The notes beneath the pieces are model-generated. The model was not told the DNA's origin and did not search any database. It saw nothing but the letters and a program-made list of their open reading frames with translations. DNA of 64,000 nt, from the NCBI GenBank assembly GCA_003254905.1, contig QANU01021398.1, positions 749,405 to 813,404 on the forward strand, written 5' to 3'. This document shows positions 1 to 13,489 of the stretch, in pieces. Numbering within the stretch: the stretch's first letter is position 1; each line of letters begins with the position of its first letter. The position numbers and the translations under genes were made by a program. Source of the stretch: Nissolia schottii (taxonomy: Eukaryota > Streptophyta > Magnoliopsida > Fabales > Fabaceae).

Positions 1-908
1 TGATTAATGCAAATGGAATGCATGGACGTGGAAATGAGGCCGTTGATTTATTCAAGAAAATGACCGATGAAAATGTTATTCCTGATCATATAACCTTCTT
101 GGCTCTATTATATGCATGCAGCCATTCAGGGTTGACAGTTGAAGGTAAGAGGTTTTTTGACATTATGAAATATGAATACCAATTAGAGCCCTGGCCAGAG
201 CATTATGCTTGTATGGTTGATCTTCTTGGCCGTTCCAATTCCCTGGAAGAGGCTTACCATTTCGTGAGAAACATGCCTATCAAACCTTCTGCTGAAGTCT
301 GGTGTGCTCTTCTTGGGGCTTGTCGCATTCATTCTAATAAAGAATTAGGAGAGCTTGCTGCAAAGAATCTCTTACAACTGGATATGGAGAATTCTGGAAG
401 CTATGTACTGATATCAAACATCTTTGCAGCAGATGGAAGATGGGATGATGTTGAAGAAGTGAGGCTGAGAATGAAAGGAAATGGGTTGAAGAAGAAACCG
501 GGATGCAGTTGGATTGAGGTCAAGAATGAGATTCACACCTTCATGGCAAGGGACAAGTCTCACCCAAAGTCTGGTGACATTTATCTAAAACTAGCTCAGC
601 TTACAACACTTCTGGAGGAAAAAGGAGGGTATAGTGCTCAAACTAATTTTGTACCCCACAATGTTAGTGAGGAAGAGAAAACTCAGATGCTTTATGGACA
701 TAGTGAAAGGTTGGCACTTGGTTATGGTCTGCTTGTTACTCCAAAAGGTACTTCTATTCAGATTACGAAGAATCTCCGGATTTGTGATGATTGTCATACA
801 TTCTTTAAGATAGCATCTCAGTTCTCTCGACGAGCCCTTGTTGTAAGGGATGCCAACAGGTTCCATCATTTCGAAAGAGGACTCTGTTCATGTGGAGATT
901 TTTGGTGA
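1..908 (+). CDS. PLS-class pentatricopeptide repeat protein with E/E+/DYW tail (3' part only)
   Basis: The reading frame is open from the first base of the window, so the 5' part of the gene is missing. It ends at TGA 906-908. PPR proteins of this class bind organelle RNA, and the DYW domain is the cytidine deaminase used in C-to-U editing in plastids or mitochondria. Counting from the first Met (base 18), residues 1-50 and about 60-130 are PPR-like helices, and about 160-185 is the E+ region (KKPGCSWIEV). The deaminase signature HSE is at 228-230 and CDDCH at 256-260. The end is CSCGDFW, so the terminal tripeptide is DFW rather than DYW. From memory the tail resembles Arabidopsis OTP86 (At3g63370), a plastid rps14 editing factor, but orthology is inferred. 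No intron is visible. The frame shows no stop or shift, so the gene looks functional. Confidence 0.93.
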   Translation, partial: INANGMHGRGNEAVDLFKKMTDENVIPDHITFLALLYACSHSGLTVEGKRFFDIMKYEYQLEPWPEHYACMVDLLGRSNSLEEAYHFVRNMPIKPSAEVWCALLGACRIHSNKELGELAAKNLLQLDMENSGSYVLISNIFAADGRWDDVEEVRLRMKGNGLKKKPGCSWIEVKNEIHTFMARDKSHPKSGDIYLKLAQLTTLLEEKGGYSAQTNFVPHNVSEEEKTQMLYGHSERLALGYGLLVTPKGTSIQITKNLRICDDCHTFFKIASQFSRRALVVRDANRFHHFERGLCSCGDFW

Positions 909-1877
909 ACACAACAGTTAATACATGAATCCGAACGTGGTGGTTGGCCGGAAGATGGGTGACGGTCCGGTGAAGTCTTCCTGAGTTGGATCTGACAATG
1001 GGTGACTGGGTGTACTGCAGTTCAAGTTGCTGGAGATGAACCCTGAGTTAGAGACTTCGCTTTCTGGACGAATAATGGAGTTTTGTTCTGTTTGACCAGA
1101 GACAGAACAAAGATGAAACCAAAATCTGATGATCAGAAGCACATTCAAAGACTGAAAGGCAGAGCACAAGCAAGACTGTGCTTGCGCTTGAGTATATTTT
1201 GGCACTCAAGCAAGCCTTTATATACAACTATACTAGGAAATCGGTACAAAAGTTAATGTAAAATAAATAGTCTATATCTATCCAAATTCCAACAACTATA
1301 ACTCAAATGGGTTTGGGGATGAACAAGTTTGAGCAGCTTGGCCCTATCGTGCAACAAAGGATCAATCATTTACAACCAGAGCCATGATGTGAATACAAAA
1401 CCTGCTTAAACTTCAGATAATCCGTGAAAAGCTACAGTTTATGAATGTGGAAGACATCAAACAAGAATCAGTTGCATTGAATAAGATAGTCGAACACATG
1501 GGTAGTCATTTTGAGAAAAGCACACAGGAGATGTCTGTATAGTGTTTAAAAAATATTTGAAGGGTTCGTGCTGACAAAATCTGCAAGTGTTAGTTAGCGT
1601 GTCATCTAGGCGGACACACGGAACACAAACAGGCATGCATCAAGAAATGGCTTGAAGCAGGCCAGCGAACGTGTCCTAAGAACTCGGCAAGTTCTTTTCT
1701 CTCTGTTCAGTTCATTCAGTTAGCTAGCTTGTGGCTTGTTAAATTGATTCTGTCACTGCATTGTTCTATTCCAAGTTTATTCCTTACTATTGGCTACCTG
1801 TTACAGTAATTCCATAATCTGTTATAGTTACAACAAAAGAAGGGGGGGAATAAAAGGAGGATGGATGAGGTTTCCCA
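909..1877. other. Downstream flank of the PPR gene, no gene seen
   Basis: This stretch should begin with the 3' UTR of the PPR gene. I see no coding pattern. The 95-codon minus-strand frame at 918-1205 has no recognisable domain. Bases 1550-1800 read like a mobile-element LTR or promoter remnant, with TGTTAGTTAG near 1588 and mixed GC content, but no boundary or target-site duplication can be defined. Confidence 0.4.
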
Positions 1878-2266
1878 TGTTACGGACTAGAAATATGGGC
1901 CTCCAAGATCCAACTGAATGATTTACTCGGGTCAAGCCCAACCAGAAACCCAATTTCAGGCTGTGTGATTGGAGCCTTAGCTGCGCTCCAGCTTGGTGGA
2001 TTGGTCCCTAAGCCAAGATAAAAATGAAGATGATCTTATCTAATTAAAGAAAGATCTTATCTAGATTTAATAGGAAAGTGGTTATTCATAACCCTTCCTG
2101 TAAATAGTCATTTTAGGTCATCAAGTAAGACATCTAACCCTAATCTGAGTATTTCAAAGTACGAGTTTACTCGAGCGTCAGAGTCTTTATAGATATATCA
2201 CCACCACCATTCTCAGTCACGTCAGAGCAAGGAGCCACTAAAGGAGAAGGATTGTGAAGTTGGCGC
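1878..2266 (+). mobile_element. Probable solo or truncated Ty3/gypsy (Tat-lineage) LTR with primer-binding-site-like end
   Basis: The segment opens with TGTTACGGAC. The gypsy-type LTR at 17356 opens with TGTTATGGAC, so both share the start. Both also carry a GAGCGTC(A/G)GAGTC motif towards their 3' ends (here about 2172-2187). At 2260-2266 there is TTGGCGC, which resembles the 5' end of the tRNA primer-binding site used by Tat/Ogre elements. No gag or pol follows, so this is a solo LTR or a 5' LTR whose body was deleted. Length about 380 bases. The exact end and the target-site duplication are not visible. Confidence 0.55.
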
Positions 2267-5200
2267 AGGGTTCTCAACACGTCATTCATCATAAATTGAC
2301 TGGGTAATCCAAACCCAGTTTGCTATTCTAGATACTGGACGTAAACTTACATCTCTGTAAGTTAAAACAAACGTTACACAATTAAATAACTTTGTATTGA
2401 AGAAGTTTTAGACAAGACTCCTTATGAGTACTATAGGTCATGTCCGTAAAAGTTTATAAACTAAAGTTCATTTCATACACTTATATGTATGAAAATCAAC
2501 ATAACAAAATTTGTCTACAGATAGCTACGTGGCTAATAAAAATGAAATTAGTTAAGTAGTGAGCAGGATATAAAAATTTGCTTGTTGGCAGAGCATTTAT
2601 TTTGCTCATTATTTATAGTAGATAGAAGGAGCTTGTTAGAAAAATCATGTTTGCTTGAAAGTGTTACAATTACTGATTTGGATCCTCTTATTTTCATTTT
2701 GGTCATATTATGGAAGATAAATACACACATTTAAATTGAGTCTTACAAATTTTAAGAGAGTTTTACTTATTTAAATTACTTGAGTCTCTCTCTCTCTCTC
2801 ATAACATGACATGGTCATGTTCAAAATGAACATGAGAGGATGATAACCTGTTACGATCACGAAACCTCCCTATTTTTTTGAGAATAAATCCTCTTATGTT
2901 ATCTTTTTCACATGACAATGTTATTTTAAATCTCTCAATGTGAGATTCATACATGACATAAGCAATCAAGAGATTGATGGTGAGAAATCTAACATGACTT
3001 TGTCATGTGACAAAACAACATGAGAAACTCTATTCCCGATTTCTTTTGAGTTTGCTAGTTTCAGTTATAGACATGAATTGATGGGGCATTACATTCAAAG
3101 AGATCTTCACCAAGACATTGGGCCCATCTCTTTCTCTCTCTTAATATTGCTTGGGTTAGTCCAAACTTCAAAATTACTTATTTCAACTGGCTTACCTGTG
3201 TGAATATAAAGTATCTTAGTTTATATCTTAGTCCAAACTTCACATTTTCATGCTCTGCAGACTCCACAACTTCTGTCTAGCCAACACTTACATGTATCAG
3301 AGGGTTAGACATGGGTTGTAAAGTCGCATAAGAGAGAACAAAAGGGAGTTATTAAGTTTGTTGAGCGTGAAAAAATATGAATGACGTGATGTACAAAACA
3401 TCTTAATAATAAATGTTTGTCTAATTTTGCTATCATTAAGAGAGGTTTGTATCTATCAGAAGAGGTGAGTATCTCGTAGCTAAATAGAAGAAGTGTTTGC
3501 GTAATTTCATTGAATCTTATAGGAGAACAATGTAATTTATCCTCGTTTAATTGGTCAACGCATTACTGTTAGTTGTAAAGTTTGTTTGCATAGTTCCTCC
3601 CCCATATGAAAACAATATATTAAAATTAAGAGGGAGAAATTATTGTATTACCATAAAACATTAAAACATTGAGATGGATTGTACTCAAATCAAGAGGTCA
3701 TGATAAACAATCACATGTGCGCGCTACAATTTGAACCTTAGTCAAAGTGGTCCTAAGCTTTATCTTAATGCCAGTGACGCAGGTTGAAAGTCACCATTTG
3801 CAAGGAAACACCAAATTATGGGACCAGTGACCCTTTCCTCAAATCTCCGAAGGGCATGTATGCTTCTGTTGCACCTAATAAAAGTTGAAACGTGCAAGCA
3901 TGCAACCAATTTATGAACTCTGTTTATGATCCTTTCCTCAAATAGTCAAACAATTTCATTTGGATGGAATTTGATTGGGACTAGTTAGTACACAAGTTAG
4001 GTATGTGTGATTGATTGCATTTCATTGAAAGGGTGTAGAAACAACGTATCCAAATTTTATGGTAAGGTAATAGTGCTCATGAACCGGGTTTAACTTAGCT
4101 CAATCCTGATCTAATATTATTGACTCAAACCTGACTCAGCTATGACCTAATAAATGAGTGGGTTGACATAAATGATTGTATGAATTCATATAGTTAAATA
4201 ATAAAATTTATTTATTTTTAATACAGAAAGATTCAAACTTGAGATTTTTATAGAAAAGAGGCATTAGTGTCAATTAAGCTAGATCTTATTATAATAAAAT
4301 CTTTATGAGTAAGAAATTAAAATTAAAGAATATTTTATGATATATATTTTTAAATATAGTACATATTATATACATATGTGTGTGTATAGGTTTGTTAACC
4401 TACGTAACTTCATGTGGAGGTTAGCATTGTGAAGGTTAGCAATGTCCATATTTTATTTTGGACACTAATACTCCTCATTTTCTTTTCTAACTCAACATCT
4501 AGGAGTAGTTAATTTTATAATTTTATTCAAATCATATTAATTGTTCTCTTAACTTTTCTCGGACTTTATATATACCTTATCTCTTCTATTTCTCTTTCAT
4601 CTTTTGGGTATTTATGAAGAGTCCAGGGAGAACAGAAACACATTTTTTCTCTTCAATTTCTCGTTAAATTAATTGAACATTCAATCAAGATGTCTTTCTC
4701 TCTAGTCTATTATTATGGATCATTCCCTTTCACCATTTATAAAACTCAAAAGAGACATAGCCTAGTGTAGGAGGACCACCTTATATATTTGACTGAACAA
4801 CTTATCTCTTTCTTTCTCAGCACATTTGGTATATTACTGAGCAAGAAGGAAAACTATAGGGCCCCTTCGCTTTGCATGAAATCTCAGACAGATATTATGG
4901 TACAAAAGATGAAAAAAGAATACGGATGAAAAGTGAAAGGAATGAAAACAAAAGGCAGGTAAACAAAATGCATTAAGAGCACCAACTTACAACCCACATT
5001 GTCTCCCCCCCCCCCCANTGAAAGAAAGCAATTATATTTCTAGTATGACAACACTAAACTTTGCTCTCGACATAAGTGGAGGTTAAGTGATTTAATATCT
5101 ATTTAATTTAAATAAGGCCTTTGATTTGAGTTTTTTATATATAAAATTTTATCTCTATAATAATTGACTTGACTCAAATCAGATTATAATATTAATGGTA

Positions 5201-6660
5201 GAATAAAAAGGAAACATACTCTCAATTTCTTCAATCCATATATTTACATTTAAATGATGTTAATATAAACTTAATTTTCTCTTCAATTCATACGTGATAA
5301 TATATATACTATTTAAAATAACATAAATATTAATAATATAAAGAGTTTATATACACTTTGATCTCTAATAAAAATTACAAATTGCCTCTTTCAACCACAA
5401 AAAGAATTGCATGGTATCATTTAGTCCATAAAATATTATTAATATTTCGGGAAAAAAATATTTTAGATTCAAATGTTTGTCATATTGTAATAAATTAATT
5501 ACTTCATTAAATGTAATCCATTAACTAATGCTAAAACTGGCTATGTGGCCGTTAATTTACTTGTTGTATCTGACAAAAATTTAATTTAATTGAAACAATG
5601 TATTTTAGCTCTCACAACTCTGAAGCACCTAAGCATTTCAAAATATATTGTCTAGTGAGAGTTTCATTCGACAGAATTGACATTCTCCCACTAATATATT
5701 TCATTTTAAGAGAGTTCACATATATTAATGTTTTTTTTCTTAAAAAAAGGAAAAAAAACTGAAGATAGAAATTCATTCATTGAAAATGCAAGAAGTACAA
5801 GAAGTTGAATGGACTATAGCTGCAAAAGAATATATAAGGGATTTTCGAATTGGCAACAAGTCATGATGCCTAAATTTTAGAGAAATAAGAATAATCGAAT
5901 AAATAAGGAGAGAAATAAAGTGTTAAGCCTCTCAAACTTGCAAAGTAGCAAAAGTTGATTAGGTGATGGAGCCTATAGTTTCACACACACCATCTAGGCA
6001 CCCTCATTAGTGCTATTCTCCTTAATTTCCCTTGTTGGCGCATTTGCAAGTATCAAGAGAAAAGCTCCCGAGACTGGTGGATATGTTTAAAAAGCCTTTT
6101 AAGAGATTAATAGGCATTGATTTGGATCATTGGAGAGCTCTAAGGGACACAGTCTTTAATTACTTTAGTATATTGCTTTAACCCATTTCATGATTCACCC
6201 ACTGGTATGGTTTGTTTCAATCCAAATCCTTAATAGCATCGTTTACTATATCGTCGAGAAACACTTGAAAAACCCTCTCATTGTGGCCCAGGAGATGCCA
6301 ATCACTCCTCCTTTAGGTGGACATATATCTCCTAATCTAGCATATATAATTAATTTGTTATTTTTTGTCCACCCCATCAATAAAACCCCAACAATTCCAA
6401 TAGGATCAACATAGTATGAATTTGATAGTTGGTGGAAGAAGAAGAGAGAAGACTGAGTGGTTGCAGGCAAACGACAAGGATTGACGGAGGCAGATCAACT
6501 ATAACACGACGAGAGGGAACTGAAGAAGGTTCCAATGTGATGGAGCTGCCTAGGGGGAGTATATGTTATGCACCGTTTAGTTTTAGATTGAGGAACAAAG
6601 ACACGGGAAAGAGACACAAAAAATTAATTTTTCATTGGACCCAATTTCATATTCTGTCTC
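2267..6660. other. AT-rich intergenic DNA, no gene seen
   Basis: There is no reading frame with family resemblance. A short (CT)n run lies near 2784-2800. A poly-C tract with one undetermined base (N) is at about 5007-5018 and probably marks a sequencing difficulty. Short frames at 6190-6689 on both strands lack recognisable domains. Confidence 0.5.
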
Positions 6661-6671
6661 AATTTTCATTG

Positions 6672-6831
6672 CGGCTTGGTATCGCTTAAGCAAGGTCTCG
6701 AGTTCGAGATCCTGTGTGCGCAGTTATCTTCACTGGAAGACTCACCCGCCATAACCAGGTGCGCGACCTGAATCGACCCGGATTAGTCAAGGTTTAGCCT
6801 TGGATACCGGCATACAACCTAAAAAAAAAGA
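6672..6831 (+). mobile_element. SINE-like fragment
   Basis: This is a GC-rich block in AT-rich surroundings. It contains a tRNA-type RNA polymerase III B-box (GAGTTCGAGATCC, near 6698-6710), then a stretch with CGCGACCTGAATCGACCCGG, and ends in an A-run at about 6822-6830. No convincing A-box is visible at the expected distance upstream, so the 5' end is probably truncated or diverged. The family is not identified with certainty. It resembles tRNA-derived legume SINEs. Confidence 0.5.
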
Positions 6832-9800
6832 GTTGAAAGATGTATATTAGTGCTGTAGAATTAAATGTATGATTCGAAATAAATTCATATCAGATGGTAT
6901 GCCATGTTAACTGAAAAATTAACTTGTTACAAATTCATAATAAATGTTAAGGATTAAAATGTTAACTATTATTTTATTTTTTTTTAAGAATCTAAACCAT
7001 TAACTCACTTTCTTCCGGAACTAAAGTAAAGTATAAATGTATAATCATCAAGGAAACTACAAAATTTATTATTATAATAAGTTTGAATTCACTATTTCAT
7101 GTACCATTCTGACTAGTTGCACCTGTAGCTTTCATAGATAGTTATGTGAAGCGTGAACATCTCAGTTAGCTGTGTAACACTAACAAGAACACAAAAACAA
7201 TATAAAATTTGGGATCTTCAACACATGCAGCCAACTGGATAGTTAATTAATTGGATTGTCCATACGTTACAGGTGGTCTATGAGTCTATCTTCAGAGCTT
7301 GAATCAGAGTTCACAGAACTTAGCTGTCCCAATTTTACAACCAAACCTTTACACCCGCATGCATAGATAAAAGTAAATGTTACTTTCAAATTTACAATTA
7401 AAGAATGTCTGTCTAAATCTTTATTTTGATCTCATCAAATTTTTTTTAGGTGAGTACGTGTCTAAAATATTATTTACGAGAACAGACACAATAAAAAAAA
7501 ATGAATCACAATTGGTTTAACCATGTGTTTGCTTTGTTGAAAAATCATGAATACTAAATCAATAATAATTGGTTTAGTGTGATTCATTTGAACCGATTGA
7601 TCAATTTGATTGATTTTAAATCTTTGAGTTCATTGGATCAATCTAGTACAGCTATATATATTGAGAGTTTTACTCAAATTTATATTAGGAATTTAAATAT
7701 TGCTAGAAATAAAAATTTAGATAATAGATAAGACATATCTTAGTGGATCATAGTATCAATGAACATGGATTATGTTAGCGAAGAGAAACTGTACTCATAT
7801 GACTACATCAAATACCGGAGAACCTGCCCATTTTTCCTTCCTTATTTAGAGGCCACGTTAATGGAATTATGATGGTGAAGATCCTAATAATAGTATAAAT
7901 TATATATAGTAATGTAATCTTATTGATCAAATGCCTAATTTCTTTATATTATTTTTTAAATGCCTAATTACACACCATTCAACATATTCACCAGTGTCAA
8001 AACCTCATAACACACCATGACTCACACCATGACACACCATAACATAATTTTTAGGAAAATATCAAACTATCCATCAAACCCATATTTCAGAATCGAAATT
8101 CATCTATAAATATTAGTCTATGTAGCCCTAGATTTTAAGTATCTCATGTGCACATAAGTTCTTTTCCTTTACAAAATCAACATATCGATCTTCTTTGCTC
8201 ACATGGACATGAATTATAGATGCTTTATTGTCTCGTTGACTATGGGTGATTGTTTCAAATCCAACGGTTAATGTCAGGACTGGGTACTGTGACGTTGATG
8301 ATGATGGTGAAACAAAATGGAAAGGGATACATGTATTTTGTATGATTTTTTTAAAAAAATGTTTTAATTGATTTTAAAATTTTTATTAATATTTACATTA
8401 ATTTTTTATTAAAAAATCTCAAATAGTCTTTAAACGTCTTTATTTAGTCTCTAATTATTTTTAATATTACTCCCTTTAATTTGTGAATATTTTAGACAAA
8501 AAAATTAATGAGAATAATATTTAAAATATTTAAAAATTAATTATGAATTTTTTTAAGGGATTAATATAAACGTTTATAAAAATTTCAAAAATTAAATAAG
8601 TATTCAATTTGTTTTCCCTCGATTGCTGGGAATTAGTGGGAAATGGAAAAATGGAACATTGAATTGAAGGAACCGGAAACATTGAATTGACAAGTGAGGT
8701 TGATTGTGCAACAAAGCACAAATTGAGAGATGGAAAGAGAGAAAGAGAAGACTGTTGTTAAGAGACATAAACATACAAAGCCAGCCAGAAATTTGCATTG
8801 AAATTCCAAACAAAGCCTCTCTTCTTTTGTTCCGAAACCCAATAATTGTAGGGCTATGGCTTTTTGTCCCTCGTCAGAACCTCTTGTGAATTTGTGTTGG
8901 AGAAAGTATTCTAGGTTATTGAGTGTAATATTTTTCAGAGATATTCATTGTGGGAAAAAAAAAATTGTGTGAGACTTTAAGATTATTAAGGTAAGTACAA
9001 ATTTTAATTTTTTTATAATTAAAGTATCATTTATTATATAATTTGATATGTCAGTTTAATTATTATGTATTAATAGTATAAAGTATTTTATATTTTTATT
9101 TAATTATAAATTTAATGATATAAGTAAAAATAGTTAATCCTCTCTTATTTATTATTTAAAAATTTATGTATATAAAATAATTTAATTAAATAATAATATA
9201 AAAAAATTACTTTATTCATACATAACAAAATAAATGATGTATTTATATCTTATTAATGTTAGATCTAACTTATTATTTTTAATTTATAATTATTGTTAAG
9301 TTACTCTATAAATAAAATTCTTTTTTTATCGTCATAATATTTTTGTCAATTTCTTTTTATCATCATAATATATATTTAACTTAACATTTTATGATAATAT
9401 AATAATTTCTCATGTATTTTTCTTTTCTTTTTGAGTGCCACCTGTTTATGTATCTAGTTAATTCATCATATTAACTCTACTTTGAAAGTATTTATTTGAT
9501 AATGGTGTTGTTAGAGATGTGAGTGATAAACATTAAAAATAAATAGTAAATGCTTTATAGAAATATGAAAAGGAAAACTAATAAAATGTTAAAAAATTAT
9601 AAATTTTGTCTAAATTTAATTATAAAAAATATAATACAATTATTGACTTTTAGATAAAAATAAGTCAATAAAAAATTATGACATTTTTTTTATTAATTAT
9701 ACACATTCATAGATAAAAGTTTTAAAATAATTGTTATCATTACTTTTAAAATAGAACAACTATAAATTGAATTATCATATTAAAAAATTTATCTTAAAAA

Positions 9801-10569
9801 CCCATCAATGTAAAATTCATAATTCTGTTTATATATACAAAATATAATATATGGAAAATGAAACAATCCAATATTTTAATAGATTTCTTAGTAATTAAAA
9901 ATTTTCTTTATTTTAAAAGAATTAAATAAAACTAGTTAGGAAACTCTGTAGATGTTATTTGGACACTAAAAATAGTCGAACACTCTCAATAAAATGTATA
10001 ATGGAGAGAAAAAAGATAAAATTGTTGTATTTGGTATCATTCCTGATGCATACATCATCAACGTGTGTCTATGATATTAACATTCATGCACGTGGTATGA
10101 TTGCATCCATCACGTCATACTATCTCCTCGCTCTCACTCTTTTTTATGAAGTTCACACGCCACTTTAATATCAACGTAATGACAATAAATATTAACGTAA
10201 CAAAAATATGCATAATATATTATAAATGTATGAACTTGATACATTTTTCTCTCTCCATCAAGTTAGACTCTCTCTCCTCTGTTTTCACTTCAATGTCAAA
10301 TACACTCATTCTGCAAATATAAACATAATAAAAATATATATTAACATACTAAACAAATGTATCAAAATAATGAAAGTATACATCAGCATATTCTCTCTCC
10401 ATATATCAATGTAGTAGACATACATATTAATATAATGAAATATGCATCAACTTATTATAAACCTATATCAGCGTTTATAAAAAAATATCATCATTATTTT
10501 TTTTATAACGTTGATACTTTTATAATATGTTGATATCTATTTTATTATGATGATTTTTATCTCTATTAA
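6832..10569. other. AT-rich intergenic DNA, no gene seen
   Basis: Long A/T-rich stretches (for example 9000-9900) carry only short random frames. At 10150-10500 there are degenerate repeats of the type atattaacgtaacaaaaat, spaced irregularly. No RNA gene was recognised. Confidence 0.5.
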
Positions 10570-11340
10570 TAGGGATGACAATGGGGCGGGGTGGGGTGGA
10601 TTTTACCTCACCTCAACCTTGCCTCGCACCTACCTGCGGGTTTTAAACATTATAACTCGCACCCACCCCGTGGGTACCCACCTCGCCCCTTTCTTGAGAA
10701 CACCTACTGAAATACTATAAAATTTAATCCACATATAGATTAACATAATCATGTAATAAAGTACCACAAATGTCAACCATCAACATTGATTAAATATAGA
10801 AATATACAATAATAATAAAATAACAAACAAATAACAACCAAGTTTTCAATAAATCACATAAAAATATTTAATACATATAAGTTCCAAATATGTTTCAAAC
10901 AACAGTCAAATAACTTATTGTCTCTTATGCAGCTTCCCAAACTCTTAAAGCTATCATTCTTCATTATCTACATCGTCTTCCACATCATTAAGCAATTGAT
11001 AATCATCCATTGTAATAGGTTTTCTCCTACAAATTAAACATGATAAATTCATTAACAAATCAATTGTTATTATTAGAAAACTAAAGTTAAAAAAATAGAT
11101 AAAACATATGAAACAATTTACCTTTGTCCACAGCACTTGACTACAACCAATTTTGATAGCAGATCAAAATTTCTATTGTGTTTTTATGTAGATTAGCATG
11201 ATGATGACCAATCAAGTGACCACTAGCATTAAAAGTGGATTCAGAAGCAACATTAGTCACAAGTATAGCAAATACATCTCTAATAATTTTTTGAAGAATT
11301 GAATACTTACATGAGAGAATTATGTTTGCTTTTTGCAATT
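10570..11340 (-). pseudogene. Decayed hAT-family transposon: terminal repeat plus transposase C-terminus (hATC)
   Basis: TAGGGATGACAATGGGGCGG at 10570 is an Ac/hAT-type terminal inverted repeat, followed by GC-rich subterminal sequence to about 10700. On the minus strand, 11141-11338 encodes a recognisable hAT C-terminal dimerisation segment (TNVASESTFNASGHLI, then EILICYQNWL). A second short frame, 10954-11136, is out of phase with it and ends in an acidic tail typical of these transposases. The phase change, the absence of upstream transposase, and the lack of a matching right-hand terminal repeat show that it is a relic. Related-looking GC-rich sequence at 11450-11510 may be part of the lost other end. 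Confidence 0.75.
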
Positions 11341-11624
11341 ATTAAACTTTTAATAATTAAGATTAGATAAATTTTGTATAATTTTTTATTATATATATAT
11401 ATATTTATATTAATATTAATATATTTTTATAATATATAATATATATAAGATGTGGGGCCAATAAGGACAAATTCACTTTATATCCCACCTCACTCCACCT
11501 TGCGGTTTATTTTTATTATATTAATATTTACCTATTTTAGAGTGAGTGAAGAGATTTAAAACACAAATAAATAAATATTTTAAGATGCATAGGCATTTTG
11601 GTTAGAGAAAAACTCATCTCATCC

Positions 11625-11640
11625 CATCTTCTATATAAAA
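11625..11640 (+). promoter_or_regulatory. TATA-box-like site (TCTATATAAAAGG)
   Basis: A strong TATA consensus at about 11630 is followed about 80 bases later by a good splice-donor-like AAAGTAAGT (near 11727). It could start a first non-coding exon of the MIR167 primary transcript 1.9 kb downstream, or an unrelated transcript. This is inference from sequence motifs only. Confidence 0.35.
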
Positions 11641-13094
11641 GGTGGAAATGGTATAGGTGGCAGCAAAGTACAGGAAGAGAAGGGCTGAGAGAATCAGGAT
11701 CCTCCTACTGGCATGCCGCCCTAGCTAAAGTAAGTAGCTGTGCCTCTATTATCAATAATTCTTTTCTGACCCTATATCTCTATATCTATCTATATATCTA
11801 TGCCCTATTTTGTGAGTAGCTAGGTAACCAAGACAAAACTCCTCATCATGCCTTCTCCTGTTTCTTTTCTAACTTTCTTAGCTGTGTTCTTTAATTTTCC
11901 CTTCTTCATTGCACTGTGCACCTATGAATCCTTTGCTTTAATTCACTGTTACACAAGGTGGGTTATGTCTCCATGACCACCTTTTATTTAATAGGGATGT
12001 TATTTGTACGTGTTGTTGTGGACACGCTTGAAGATATATTTTTTAAATCATATTTCAAAACTTGTTTTCTTTTATAAAAAAAATAAATTCCTTCCATTTC
12101 TTTCCATTTACAAACAGTGTTTAGTGATGTCTACATGAATATGTAAAAATAACATAATTTTTTTTTATCTATTGCCATATTGAGTCTAATTGTGATGCAT
12201 TATCACTATAAGAAAAATGGATTACATAGACATTTAATAACATTTTAACGTATCCACAAAATTGGTTAATACGTTAGTTTGTGAGTTTGAGATCTAATCA
12301 ATTTTATTGAAATAATAAAATATGATTAAATATTTAAGTGAAATTCTTTTACACTTAGAATTCAATTAAATCTTTTACCCACGTCATAGTTACTTAGGTA
12401 CTTCCTCCCTTTTAATTTAACTTTTCACTTTAAGATAAGCACTAAAATTAATGAAAAGATAAATGTTTTTTTGACAAGACTACTTTTATTAATGCATTCA
12501 AAATAGTACAATATTTTTTTTCTTCTAGAATTGTACGTAATTATTGATGCAGAGGGAGAGCATTATTGAGAAAAAATATATTATCTTAAAATATAAACTT
12601 GACAAATGTTTTAAAACCCTTACATAAATGATGAAAACATTAAACTGATATTAAAATTTAAAATTTAAAATTTAAAATTTATGTATGATAAGCAAAAAAA
12701 TTCAAGTTTTGAACTCTCTGTGTAGTGTGTAGGATGGTGATGAGGTGTGTGTGACCCATTGATGTTTCATCCAACCCAATAATAAATCAATCATACGAAC
12801 AAAAAGATATTTTAAAAGGTGAATATTTTTATTATCAAATCATTAAAATAAAAATAAATCTCATTATTTAATTTAATAATATAATAATAAAAATATTTAT
12901 TTTATTCTCTAAAATAAAATCTTTTTAATTTAGAGAAACCAATGCGTGCAGTATCACAAAAATTGGGTAGAGTTAACATTTTTTTTTTAATCTTTATGTT
13001 GTTCCATTATTTAGTTATATAACTGAATTTTCCCTTTACTCACACAAATCACGGGAATCTATCCAAATATCTAGGCACGCACTTTTAACATTTC

Positions 13095-13110
13095 CCCCTA
13101 TATATATGGT
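13095..13110 (+). promoter_or_regulatory. TATA box, candidate MIR167 promoter
   Basis: CCCTATATATATGG lies about 400 bases upstream of the miR167 hairpin. It is followed 30-40 bases later by pyrimidine-rich sequence typical of plant transcription starts. Plant MIR genes are RNA polymerase II units with TATA boxes, which makes this the nearest plausible start of the primary transcript. Confidence 0.5.
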
Positions 13111-13489
13111 TATTTATTCCTTCTCAACTTAACCAAAATAGCCTCTTCTTGTTGTAGTACCCCTATTCACTCTTGGTTTTTCCTTTCCGGCCGCAAGTTC
13201 TCTCTCATGTCCATAGGGTTTCCCTTCTTCATCTTCTCCTTGTTTCCTTCCTTCCTACCTTTATTGAACTAGCTAGTCTCACCGGCCCCCTGTCCTTAAG
13301 TTCATACATACCAATTTGTTCCAAGTGTTTGATGCGCAATATTCCTCCTCCCTTTGTCTTTTTGTGGTTCTAGAAGGTCTCTAGTAATAAACCACACACA
13401 TACATGCGTATACACCAGCAGGTCAAGGTCTAAGGTTACTTACTACGATGTTGTTATGGTCATGAAGAAGAGAAGATATACACATGAGA

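Noticed and set aside
918-1205. 95-codon minus-strand frame after the PPR gene
   Set aside because: No recognisable motif, and it overlaps the expected 3' UTR of the PPR gene.
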